DNA from: Devosia riboflavina | Lineage (GTDB): Bacteria; Pseudomonadota; Alphaproteobacteria; Rhizobiales; Devosiaceae | Assembly: GCF_000743575.1 (NCBI RefSeq) | Contig: NZ_JQGC01000003.1 | Coordinates: 186,001 to 250,000 of the forward strand | DNA: 64,000 bases | Direction of reading: 5' to 3' | Notes under the pieces: generated by a model | What the model saw: the letters and a program-made list of their open reading frames with translations, nothing else | The model's database searches: none | Told to the model about the DNA's origin: nothing | Shown: one piece after another, positions 1 through 7,503 of the stretch | Layout: every line of letters begins with the position of its first letter | Position numbering within the stretch: position 1 is the stretch's first letter | Made by a program: the position numbers and the translations under genes

Positions 1-331
1 GCACTACCGAGAGCAGCATGGAATCAAGAATTCCAAGACTTTCAAAATCCTGGATGCGCTGATTGGTGCGCACGAGACCGAGGCGCGCCACGGCGTCGAG
101 TTTCTTGCCTGAAATATCGTGGCGATTGCCGTTTTCGAAGAAGAGGATTTCCCCGGCATCCGCGCTGATCTTGCCGGTGATCAAGCTCATCAGCGTAGTC
201 TTTCCCGCCCCGTTAGGGCCAATCAATCCCTCGACGCCATGGCGGCCGAGGGCCAAATCGGCGATATCGGAAACGACCCGCCCGCCATAGCTTTTCTTCA
301 CGCCTTTGAGGGTGATCTGGTTGTTGGACAT
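1..331 (-). CDS. Branched-chain amino acid (HAAT)-type ABC transporter ATP-binding protein, LivG-like, 3' truncated
   Basis: N-terminal part of a cytoplasmic ABC ATPase that would energise uptake through the two permeases encoded just upstream. Reading from the ATG at 331, the protein starts MSNNQITLKG and has a Walker A motif GPNGAGKTT around residues 37-45, followed by LMSLITGKISADAGEI and an RTNQ stretch like the Q-loop region of LivG proteins. The gene runs off the left edge, so the signature, Walker B and C-terminus are not visible. A GAGG ribosome site sits in the 9-bp gap after the LivM-like gene, so it is translated in the same operon. LivF-type ATPase and substrate are unknown; HAAT importers also carry amides and urea. 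Confidence 0.88.
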   Translation of the reverse strand, partial: MSNNQITLKGVKKSYGGRVVSDIADLALGRHGVEGLIGPNGAGKTTLMSLITGKISADAGEILFFENGNRHDISGKKLDAVARLGLVRTNQRIQDFESLGILDSMLLSVV

Positions 332-340
332 GGCTGGGCC

Positions 341-1243
341 TCAGAGATGACTGGTGGGCTGGCGGCGGTCACCGAGGAGACCAAAGGGCCGGAACAGCAG
401 CACCAGAACCAGTGTCACGCCGTAAAGCATGAGTTTCAGGATAGGGATGATCTGCGCCCAATCGGACGGCACGCGCAGATAGGTCTCGATGAGAAAATCG
501 AAGACGAAAATGGTCAGCAAGACGCCGAGGAGCCCGCCCAAGGGCCAGCGTTTGCCGCCGACGATCAATGCGATCCAGACCGAGAAGGTTACGCCCGGCC
601 CCAGAAGATCGGGTGTCAGGAACTGCCGGACCGGCGCGCTGAGTGCCCCAAAGAGCCCCATGCCGGCCGAGGTCAGCGTGAAGAAGATCAGTTTGGCGCG
701 CGATGTGTCCTTGCCCAGGTTGCGGGCCAAAACCTCATTGTCGCGGATAGCCGCCAGCAGTCGTCCAAACGGGGAGCGACCGAGGAGGCGCGCATAGACG
801 ATAACGCCGACCGTCAGCACCAAAAGGATCAGCAGCAGCCAGAGCGCGGACTGTGCGCCGCCGAAAGGATGCGGCACGGTGCCGAGGCCGACAACGCCCT
901 TGGTCAACCATTTTTCGGTGGTGACAAGATCGGCAATCACTGCAGCAAAGGCGAGCGTCGCCACCAATTGCGCCTGGCTATCGAGATCGAGCACGACCCA
1001 ACCAAGCACGAAGGCCACCAGCGCAACGATGGCGACGGCCAGTATCAGGGCGACGAAATAGGGCAATTGGAAATTGAGCAGTAATATGCCGAAGGCATAC
1101 ATGCCCAGCCCCCAGAAGCCGACGACGCCGAAATTGACGATGCCGGCAAGGCCGAATTGCAGGTGCAGGAGGGTCGCGAGCGCTACGAAGACCAAGACGG
1201 TCGAGAGCGAAAAAATCGCATAGCCGGACAGAAGGTCGATCAT
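341..1243 (-). CDS. HAAT-type ABC transporter permease, LivM-like
   Basis: Integral inner-membrane permease of 300 residues, the usual size of compact LivM proteins. Long hydrophobic segments cover most of the chain, and the cytoplasmic coupling loop contains AAIRDNEVLARNLGKDTSRAKL (about residues 165-186), the typical LivM 'A-I-R-D-N-E' loop. The ATG at 1243 overlaps the stop of the LivH-like gene by four bases (ATGA), which indicates translational coupling. It should pair with the LivH-like permease to form the channel fed by the binding protein at 2181-3443. The neighbouring amine oxidase makes amines or amides plausible cargo, but this is inferred from context only. Confidence 0.9.
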   Translation of the reverse strand: MIDLLSGYAIFSLSTVLVFVALATLLHLQFGLAGIVNFGVVGFWGLGMYAFGILLLNFQLPYFVALILAVAIVALVAFVLGWVVLDLDSQAQLVATLAFAAVIADLVTTEKWLTKGVVGLGTVPHPFGGAQSALWLLLILLVLTVGVIVYARLLGRSPFGRLLAAIRDNEVLARNLGKDTSRAKLIFFTLTSAGMGLFGALSAPVRQFLTPDLLGPGVTFSVWIALIVGGKRWPLGGLLGVLLTIFVFDFLIETYLRVPSDWAQIIPILKLMLYGVTLVLVLLFRPFGLLGDRRQPTSHL

Positions 1244-2097
1244 GCGCGGGCCCTCATCTGACGGATTTTGAGGAAGGCGATGAACAGCACCAGCAGCAGC
1301 ACTTCGCCGTAAAGCGGGGTCGCCACCAGCGAAATCGAGGAGGTGACGATACCCACCACCACGCTGGCAATGAGCGCGCCGCGAATGCTACCCACCCCGC
1401 CGATGATGGAAATCATGATGACGATGAGAATGAGGTTCCACCCAACGAGCGTATTGACGAAGGAAAAGACCCCGAAAAACACCCCGGCGAGCCCACCGGC
1501 CACCCCGGCGATGAACCAGATCAGCACCGAAACCAGGGTGGGATTGATGCCGCTTGCCAGCGCCAGTTCTTCATTATTGGCCAGCGCCCGCATCATCTCG
1601 CCATAGCGGGTGCGGTAGATGAAGACATAGAGCAGGCTCGCAAGCACGGCCACGAGCACGAGGGCCGTGATCTGGAAGCTCGTCACGCCGACGCCGAGAA
1701 AGGCGTAATATTCGGGTGAGACCGTATCGAAATAATAGAGATCGCCACCAAAGATCAGCCGCGCGCCATAGCGCAGCGCAAAAGACAGGCCAACCGAGAG
1801 AATGATCATCTCCGTGGGCCCTACCCCGCGCCGCAAGGCGGGCCGGAAAATGCAAAGATATGTCAGCACGCTCACCGCGCCCGAGAGCAGCGAGGCGGGA
1901 ATGATGCTGAGGTAGAAATCCAGCCCCAGGATTGAGGTGAAAATCACCGCGAAAAAGGCACCGAAGGTGATGTTCTCGGCGAAGGCGACATTGGTGAACC
2001 CGTTGAGATAGTAGATGAGCGTAAAGCCCATCGCCGCCAGCACCAGGGGCGCGGCTTCAATCAGGCCCAGCACGAGCGCACTGGTAACGACTGACAT
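1240..2097 (-). CDS. HAAT-type ABC transporter permease, LivH-like
   Basis: Inner-membrane permease of 285 residues and partner of the LivM-like protein. It begins MSVVTSALVLGLIEAAPLVLAAMG and carries the LivH coupling loop YGEMMRALANNEELALASGI around residues 165-184. A strong ribosome site (GAGGAC) precedes the ATG at 2097. The gene is separated from the binding-protein gene by 83 bp that hold a small hairpin (2153-2169). The operon order is binding protein, LivH, LivM, LivG, the usual order for this family. Substrate cannot be read from the permease. Confidence 0.9.
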   Translation of the reverse strand: MSVVTSALVLGLIEAAPLVLAAMGFTLIYYLNGFTNVAFAENITFGAFFAVIFTSILGLDFYLSIIPASLLSGAVSVLTYLCIFRPALRRGVGPTEMIILSVGLSFALRYGARLIFGGDLYYFDTVSPEYYAFLGVGVTSFQITALVLVAVLASLLYVFIYRTRYGEMMRALANNEELALASGINPTLVSVLIWFIAGVAGGLAGVFFGVFSFVNTLVGWNLILIVIMISIIGGVGSIRGALIASVVVGIVTSSISLVATPLYGEVLLLVLFIAFLKIRQMRARA

Positions 2098-2152
2098 TCA
2101 GTCCTCGTCAGAAAAGTTGGGACGGAGCGGGCCCTAAACCCGGGAAATTGGA

Positions 2153-2169
2153 TGCGGGGAAGCCCCGCA
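2153..2169 (-). terminator. Stem-loop between the binding-protein gene and livH-like gene
   Basis: A perfect 7-bp inverted repeat (TGCGGGG / CCCCGCA) with a 3-base loop lies just after the binding-protein stop codon. There is no T-run, so it is more likely an mRNA-stabilising or partially terminating hairpin than a full terminator. Similar hairpins follow several binding-protein genes in this window. Confidence 0.5.
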
Positions 2170-2180
2170 CCCACCTGGGA

Positions 2181-3443
2181 TCATTCAGGCATGGGCGCCG
2201 CGTCGAGTTCGAGCACGGCCGTACCGTCGATCAGCGCGGTCTGCTCCCATTCGCTGGGGCTGTTCCAGGAAAAGGCGGCGAACTGGCCTGAGACGACACC
2301 GGTATCGGTATAGTCGTAGGAGCCGGTTACGCCCTCATAGTCGATATCTTCGCCGGCTTTCAGGGCTGCGATGCCCTCGGCATAGGAATAGACTTTCTTG
2401 CCCGGTGCCATGGAGACTTCGCGCACGTGATTGGCCCATTCGCGCGCGTCGGTGGTGCCGGCCGCCTCGATGGCGAGGGCGGTCATGTTCAGCATGTCAT
2501 ACATCTGCATGGTATAGCTGTCGCCGGCCGGCGAGAGACGGGCATAGTCGGAGGCTTCCCACTTCTCCTTGAAATAGTCCCAGGCCGGGCTGTCGGAATG
2601 GGTATAGCCGACGATATAGACGCCCTTCTGCCGGTTGATCGCGCCCATGGTTGCGGTGCGCGGGAATTCCTCGGCCAGCCAGTTGGGCTCGCCCAGGAAC
2701 AGCACCGACATGCCCATTTCGGCTGCGTTCTTGACGATGATGCCGCCCTCTTCGGCCTGCGAGAAAACGAGAATGGCGTCGGGGTTGAGGCTATTGGCGC
2801 GGGCGACTTCCGAGCGATAAGAGGTCTGTTCGGTCTGGATATCGATATCGGCCAGGACTTCCATGCCGAGCACTTTTGCCGCCTTGATCGCCGAATCCTG
2901 CGACATCTGCATGCCCGAATCTTCCGAGGCGATGATCACGACGCGGGTCGCGCCGAGCGACTGGGCGTGCTGGGCAACAGCCGCTGCCTGAGCCGTATCC
3001 ATGGGCGAGCCGCGGAACATCGGCTCTTCGGGCGTGCCGCCCCATTCGACGCGCTGGGATCCGGCAAAGACCGAAGGAATGGCCGGGCGGCCGTTTTGCG
3101 CGACAAAGCCAAGTAGCCAATCGCGGTAGGATTCATAATTGTGCGAGATGTTGTAGAGGATATCGACACCCTCCTGCTCGACAAGGCGCCGCGCCACCTG
3201 GCCTTCGCCCAGCGTTCCCCAGTCCTGGTGGAAGGCCTGGATGGGCCGGCCGAGCGGCGGGTTTTCGTTGATGAGACCGATGGCAAAGTCGGAAGCGCCA
3301 TCGAAATGCGGCCCGAAATGGCCATAGGGTCCGGTATGCACCGAAAGGTGGCCGAGCTTGATCGGGTTTTCCTCGGCCGAAGCAATGGCGGTACCGGCCA
3401 AGAGCGCCGCGGCGACACCGAATGAGGTGAGAAGTTTCTGCAC
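2181..3443 (-). CDS. Periplasmic substrate-binding protein of the HAAT family (type I fold)
   Basis: Secreted binding protein of 420 residues that captures the solute for the LivHMG importer. I start it at the GTG at 3443 because AAGGAGG lies seven bases upstream and the protein then opens with a clear signal peptide (MQKLLTSFGVAAALLAGTAIASA, cleavage near residue 23). A longer reading frame has no ribosome site and no export signal. The mature protein begins ENPIKLGHLSVHTGPYG, the usual first strand of Peripla_BP_6 proteins, and later has RVVIIASEDSGMQMSQ and NPDAILVFSQAEEGGI. The fold family binds amino acids, amides, urea or aromatic acids; the neighbouring copper amine oxidase suggests an amine- or amide-type ligand (inference). 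Confidence 0.88.
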   Translation of the reverse strand: MQKLLTSFGVAAALLAGTAIASAEENPIKLGHLSVHTGPYGHFGPHFDGASDFAIGLINENPPLGRPIQAFHQDWGTLGEGQVARRLVEQEGVDILYNISHNYESYRDWLLGFVAQNGRPAIPSVFAGSQRVEWGGTPEEPMFRGSPMDTAQAAAVAQHAQSLGATRVVIIASEDSGMQMSQDSAIKAAKVLGMEVLADIDIQTEQTSYRSEVARANSLNPDAILVFSQAEEGGIIVKNAAEMGMSVLFLGEPNWLAEEFPRTATMGAINRQKGVYIVGYTHSDSPAWDYFKEKWEASDYARLSPAGDSYTMQMYDMLNMTALAIEAAGTTDAREWANHVREVSMAPGKKVYSYAEGIAALKAGEDIDYEGVTGSYDYTDTGVVSGQFAAFSWNSPSEWEQTALIDGTAVLELDAAPMPE

Positions 3444-3583
3444 GTTTACCCTCCTTTGATGGGATAGACGGCTCCGCTGGGTAAGTCGCACCCTCCCGCG
3501 CCTCACCGGAGTCCCTCCGTCGTGGAGCGATCCTTGCGCAAGCATTTTGGACCCACCAGCCTTCTGGGGCACCTTGGGGCCGA

Positions 3584-4273
3584 TTATCGGACGATCGGTA
3601 AAACCTCGAAAAGGGTGCGCCGATTGCGGCAGATGGGCCAATATTCGCCGACGAGCATCGCAAGGCTCAGAAGAGCCATGGCGCCCAAATTCATAGAACC
3701 GAGAGCCAGTTGGATCGAAATCATGGCGAGAAGAATGGGTAGTTGCCGGAGCGCATGATGGACGCCGCAGAGCGCCGGTCCCTGCCCTTGCATGGTCCCA
3801 ATGCGATGCCGCCGCTGCCATAGCAGGGCCGCCAGACCGGCGCCCAGCAGCAAGGCGGAAACAAGTGGATGGTTCGGTGGCGACCCGCCACTGGCAAGGC
3901 CAATGGATTCAAGGGTCCATTCCAGCCCCGCTGCTGCCAGAACCCGTGGCAGGACGACGCCGAAATAGCCCAGCGCATGGCAGAGCGCGCCGGTGAAAAA
4001 ACCAAAGCTTTCCCGCCAACGCCAACCGCTGGCGACGAGCGCGACGGCGATGCAGGGCACCATCATGGCGATGCCCATGGTGGACCACATGGCGGCAAGC
4101 CCGAGAAGGCGTCCGCCATTCCAAGGGGCAACATAGGCGAAGACGCCGTTCTCGCCACAGAGTTCGATCAGCCCGGCCATGCCGGGATTGACGAGCGACA
4201 GCCAGGCAAGGGCCGTCGCGGCCCCTGCCACGGCGAGCACCAGCCAACTTTTGGGATGTCGATAGACCGGCAT
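3584..4273 (-). CDS. DUF2182-like integral membrane protein
   Basis: Hydrophobic protein of about 229 residues with roughly five to six membrane segments. The segments around 'MWSTMGIAMMVP' and the final 'ALGSMNLGAMALLSLAMLVGEYWP' match the layout of DUF2182, called predicted metal-binding integral membrane proteins, although the Cys-rich stretch common in that family is reduced here to one Cys near 'GPALCGVHHAL'. I prefer the ATG at 4273 because GGAGG sits eight bases upstream; a TTG two codons earlier is also open. It lies between the amine oxidase and the importer genes on the same strand. Its function is unknown; copper handling for the amine oxidase is only a guess. Confidence 0.7.
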   Translation of the reverse strand: MPVYRHPKSWLVLAVAGAATALAWLSLVNPGMAGLIELCGENGVFAYVAPWNGGRLLGLAAMWSTMGIAMMVPCIAVALVASGWRWRESFGFFTGALCHALGYFGVVLPRVLAAAGLEWTLESIGLASGGSPPNHPLVSALLLGAGLAALLWQRRHRIGTMQGQGPALCGVHHALRQLPILLAMISIQLALGSMNLGAMALLSLAMLVGEYWPICRNRRTLFEVLPIVR

Positions 4274-4294
4274 GGCCAAGGCCTCCGCAAAGCA

Positions 4295-4316
4295 AAGGCC
4301 GGGTTACCCCGGCCCT
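4295..4316 (-). terminator. Intrinsic terminator after the copper amine oxidase gene
   Basis: GGCCGGG (4297-4303) pairs with CCCGGCC (4308-4314) with a 4-base loop, and on the minus strand the stem is followed by TTTGCTTT. It sits between the amine oxidase stop and the DUF2182-like gene, so it may limit read-through into that gene. Confidence 0.55.
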
Positions 4317-4322
4317 TGTGGT

Positions 4323-6290
4323 TCAGCAGTGGCAGGCCGGTTCGCCCAGGGCGAGCACGCTCGCCTTATTGGTTTCGCGCGGCAGGTCGTTGGACGGGTT
4401 CAGGTTGAAGAAGCCCGAGGGCATCAGGCTGAAGCCGCAGGAAATGCAGGGCTGTACCGGGAAATCCTCGGGTCGCACGACGTGATGAAGGCCAAAGCAA
4501 TGCCAGACGACGATGTCGGTATTCTCGACATTGCGGTTCTGCTTGACCACTTCGGCGAGGCCATCGCTGCCATCGGAATTGCAGACATATTCGCCCGCCG
4601 GATAGCGCTCGTTTTCATTGTAGGGTGTCACCCAGAGGTGATTGCGGATGAAGTTCGAGCGAATACCGGAGGGACCGGCCTCATTAGTCATCGGCGTCAC
4701 GCAATCAGGCGCATGGAGACGATAGCCGACCGGCTTACCCAAGGCATTGAGTTTGCTGGGGTTGACGATCTTCCAGGTGCGGTGCGTGTCGAGATTGGCT
4801 TTTCGCGCGGCCTCGAGTTCGGTCTTGAGCGTGGTTTCCTCGGCATAAAAACCATTGCCGAAGCGGTTGGTCGGACCCATGGGCTCGGCATAACTGTTGG
4901 CTTCAACAACGCTATTGCCACCGCCATCGAGGTTCATATCCATGCGCACGCAGAAAATGTGCTGATGGATGGGGGCCGAGAGCCCTGGTGACACTTCGGC
5001 AGCGAACTTGCCGGGCTCGCCGGGATCGCAGGCCATGGTGTCGACGATGCCGGTCGCCTTGACCTCGCATTCGATCTGGCCGGCCTGGTCGAAATACCAG
5101 TATTGGCCATATTCGTAGTTGCCCACGGTATTGATGCAGGAAATCACGAGGCGCCGCCCACGCCGCACTTCGGTGCGGTCCACGCGGAAATCCCAGTGCT
5201 TCCAGAGGACGCCCGTATCCTCCTCGTGGATGCAGATGCCTTTTTCGATGGTGATGACGCCGCCATCGAGCCCGCAGAAATGCGAGTCGAGATAGTGGAT
5301 GGCGCCGAGACAGTCGCAGCCCAGTTTCAGCGAGTGGTTGAACTTGCCGAAGCCATATTCCCCGATATCGAAGATATTCTTGCGATAGTGCCCGCGTTCC
5401 GGCGAGCCATAGGGCACGACCAGTTCGCCCAGCGCCATGCGGCGCACGATGGGGCGGCCATCGTAGCGCACATCGTGAAGAATGATGCCGTCGCGCGGCG
5501 AATAGCCGATGCCGAGCGTCCATTTGTCCCAGGCAATGGCATGGCCATCCATGGTGAAGCTCGTGCCCTCCGGCTGCACCACATTGAGCGGCTTCATCGG
5601 GGCGCGGGTGGGCATGAAATCGGGATCATAGGGCACGTCGATCATCGGGATTGGCGGACCACCGTGATCGTCGATGCGCAGGATCTCGCCAGTCTTGACG
5701 TCGATGGCGACGTTCAGCCCATCGATGGGGTGGGCGTAAAAATTCTCGTTTTCGTAAAGGCGCAGCCAGCAATGGACATAGGAGACCATGTGCCCCTCTT
5801 CGCCCGCATCGCCAAAATTGCCGCCCGACCAGCTATCGACGCAGACGCCGGTCATGTCAGTGATACCGCGCTTGCGACAGGCCTCGATGAAGTTGGGATC
5901 GGCCTTCACCTTGCGCTCGACATCGAGCAATTGTTCGACCTGGAAGGCCGAATGCGAGGTGGGGAAATGGCGGCGGAAGGTGATGGCGCCATTGTCGAGG
6001 GCCACGAAAACCATCCAGACGCCGGGACGGTCGAGATGGGAAATGTTGAGCCGCGCCTCGCGACGGAAGGCTTTACCGGCGAGGTGGTCGCGCCATTCCT
6101 GCGGGCTCGGTTCGCGCAGATCGATATTGCCGAACAGGGCCCCCGGTCCCAGATCGGCATCAGTCTTGATGGCATTGACGGCGGAATTGATCTCGGCGGC
6201 GCTCAGCGGCGCCAACGCCTGCAGATAGCTCGGGGGCGGGGGAGCAGCCTGTCCCTGCGGCTGGGATGCCGCTGCATGCACGTGGTTCAT
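4323..6290 (-). CDS. Copper-containing primary amine oxidase (TPQ enzyme)
   Basis: Oxidises a primary amine to the aldehyde with release of ammonia and hydrogen peroxide. At 655 residues from the ATG at 6290 (ribosome site AAGGAGAGG) it has the family length. Visible active-site elements are the cofactor site N391-Y392-E393-Y394 (Tyr392 becomes topaquinone), a likely base in FDIGEYG (Asp308), the copper ligands in IHQHIF (His442, His444), and a third ligand in HVVRPED (His603). No signal peptide is visible, so like Arthrobacter histamine or phenylethylamine oxidase it is probably cytoplasmic. It is divergent from an AraC regulator and close to a GMC oxidoreductase, with an importer downstream. 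The exact amine cannot be read. Confidence 0.95.
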   Translation of the reverse strand: MNHVHAAASQPQGQAAPPPPSYLQALAPLSAAEINSAVNAIKTDADLGPGALFGNIDLREPSPQEWRDHLAGKAFRREARLNISHLDRPGVWMVFVALDNGAITFRRHFPTSHSAFQVEQLLDVERKVKADPNFIEACRKRGITDMTGVCVDSWSGGNFGDAGEEGHMVSYVHCWLRLYENENFYAHPIDGLNVAIDVKTGEILRIDDHGGPPIPMIDVPYDPDFMPTRAPMKPLNVVQPEGTSFTMDGHAIAWDKWTLGIGYSPRDGIILHDVRYDGRPIVRRMALGELVVPYGSPERGHYRKNIFDIGEYGFGKFNHSLKLGCDCLGAIHYLDSHFCGLDGGVITIEKGICIHEEDTGVLWKHWDFRVDRTEVRRGRRLVISCINTVGNYEYGQYWYFDQAGQIECEVKATGIVDTMACDPGEPGKFAAEVSPGLSAPIHQHIFCVRMDMNLDGGGNSVVEANSYAEPMGPTNRFGNGFYAEETTLKTELEAARKANLDTHRTWKIVNPSKLNALGKPVGYRLHAPDCVTPMTNEAGPSGIRSNFIRNHLWVTPYNENERYPAGEYVCNSDGSDGLAEVVKQNRNVENTDIVVWHCFGLHHVVRPEDFPVQPCISCGFSLMPSGFFNLNPSNDLPRETNKASVLALGEPACHC

Positions 6291-6623
6291 CGTCCTCTCC
6301 TTGAAGTCTGGGCGTCGCACTCCCCGCTCCTGACGGGGACTGCTTCTGGCCGCCATAGTCGTCGCCGAAGAGCTGTGCTTCCAGCGGTCGGAGGGCGTTT
6401 CGGGCCAAAGATCGGACGCTGAGTTAACTCCCGCGGCGAGGCCTCAGGGGAGCCGGCAAGACAATTTTGCTTTTGTCACCAATTAGTTACAAACAACACA
6501 AAAGTCCGACCGGCGCCTTGAGACAAAAGGCCGATTTATTGACCACCTCGTAACCGTCTGCTGAACTGTGACAGTTCGCTGACGCCAAAACAGCACCGCG
6601 AAAACGTCTTGTGGGAGGAAACA
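6291..6623. promoter_or_regulatory. Divergent promoter region of the amine oxidase and AraC genes
   Basis: This 333-bp stretch has no gene. It holds the shared CGGACGCTGAGTTAA box (6413-6427), an adjoining perfect palindrome GAGTTAACTC (6421-6430), a GACAA/TTGTC dyad (6460-6477), and two direct copies of ACAAAAG-CCGA (6498-6509 and 6523-6534, 11 of 12 bases alike, 25 bp apart). The AT-rich segment 6460-6545 is the likely promoter core for both directions. Direct repeats spaced by two to three helical turns suit AraC-family binding. Confidence 0.5.
6413..6427. promoter_or_regulatory. CGGACGCT box 1 (amine oxidase / araC intergenic region)
   Basis: CGGACGCTGAGTTAA, 123-137 bp upstream of the amine oxidase start. 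It matches 14 of 15 bases of the copy at 7435 before the GMC oxidoreductase and 12 of 15 of the copy at 19649 before the aldehyde dehydrogenase. Probable binding site of an AraC protein encoded here (inference). Confidence 0.5.
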
Positions 6624-7430
6624 ATGACGGGAATTCTGGGCGCTTACCGGGGGGATTTCGGCAGGGTCACCTATCTCGACATAACCCGTCCGATCGCAAC
6701 GCATGCGCATCCCCATATCCACATGCTGTTCAAGGTTTCCGGCGCCGATCGCAGTATGCAGGTCGAAAACAGCGCCATCGAGCTCCACCGTAGCAACTGG
6801 ATCCTGGTCAATCCCTGGCAGCGGCATTTCGACATTCCGGAGCAGTGCCAGGCGCCCACCCAGATGCTGGCGCTCTATATCGAGAAGGATTGGTGTCGGC
6901 AGCGCATGGATTGGCCATCCTTCGCCGGCAGCGAATGCGCCATCACCGCGGGGATGCGTATCCGGGTCGATCTTTTGGCGCGCATGCTCGGCAGAGGCGC
7001 CAATGTCGATGGGAACTGGGTCGAACAGATGGTTTCATCCATCATGTGCGAGGCGGCACGGCTGGCGTCGGCACATGACTCTGAACGCGCGGCGATGGAT
7101 TTCCGTATTCGCCGGGCCCTCCCGGCCCTCCGCGTCCGTACCAAGGGTGGTCCCGATTTCGAGGCGGTGGCGCGCAGCGTCGGTATGTCGCGCTCCCGCT
7201 TTTTCGAGCAGTTCCGCAATTCCATGGGCATCGCCCCCAACATGTATGTCGACGCCCTGCTCATCGAGCGCGCCATCTCGCTCCTCGGTGAGGACAAGCC
7301 GATCGACGACATTGCCGAAACCCTTGGCTTTTCAGCGCAATCGAGTTTTACGCGGTTCTTCAAGGAGCGGGTCGGCTTCCCACCCAGTTCCCTGCGCCAG
7401 GCGCCGCAATTCTCCCAGATGGCGCAATAA
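6624..7430 (+). CDS. AraC-family transcriptional regulator (first of two paralogues)
   Basis: A 268-residue regulator with an N-terminal cupin-like sensor (AHPHIHMLFKVSGADRSM near residues 33-50, NPWQRHFDIP near 67-76) and a C-terminal double helix-turn-helix (about 165-262: DFEAVARSVGMSRSRFFEQF and IDDIAETLGFSAQSSFTRFFKERVGFPPS split over two motifs). The ATG at 6624 follows GGGAGG. It is transcribed away from the amine oxidase and toward the GMC oxidoreductase, so it is a likely activator of amine or alcohol oxidation. A same-length paralogue lies at 17335-18141; both start MTGILGAY and share the histidine-rich sensor motif. Confidence 0.92.
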   Translation: MTGILGAYRGDFGRVTYLDITRPIATHAHPHIHMLFKVSGADRSMQVENSAIELHRSNWILVNPWQRHFDIPEQCQAPTQMLALYIEKDWCRQRMDWPSFAGSECAITAGMRIRVDLLARMLGRGANVDGNWVEQMVSSIMCEAARLASAHDSERAAMDFRIRRALPALRVRTKGGPDFEAVARSVGMSRSRFFEQFRNSMGIAPNMYVDALLIERAISLLGEDKPIDDIAETLGFSAQSSFTRFFKERVGFPPSSLRQAPQFSQMAQ

Positions 7431-7434
7431 TTGT

Positions 7435-7455
7435 CGGACGCTGGGTTAAGCGTCC
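7435..7455. promoter_or_regulatory. CGGACGCT box 2 / dyad before the GMC oxidoreductase
   Basis: CGGACGCTGGGTTAA (7435-7449) is the second copy of the shared box, and here it forms a perfect dyad GGACGCT (7436-7442) / AGCGTCC (7449-7455). It lies between the AraC stop and the GMC oxidoreductase start, 55-69 bp upstream of the latter. It could act as an AraC site or as a small terminator; the recurrence elsewhere favours a protein site. Confidence 0.5.
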
Positions 7456-7503
7456 TTCCCCAAGGCCGGTTTAGTCTCCCCTTGCATCGGCAAGGAGGCA
7501 GCG

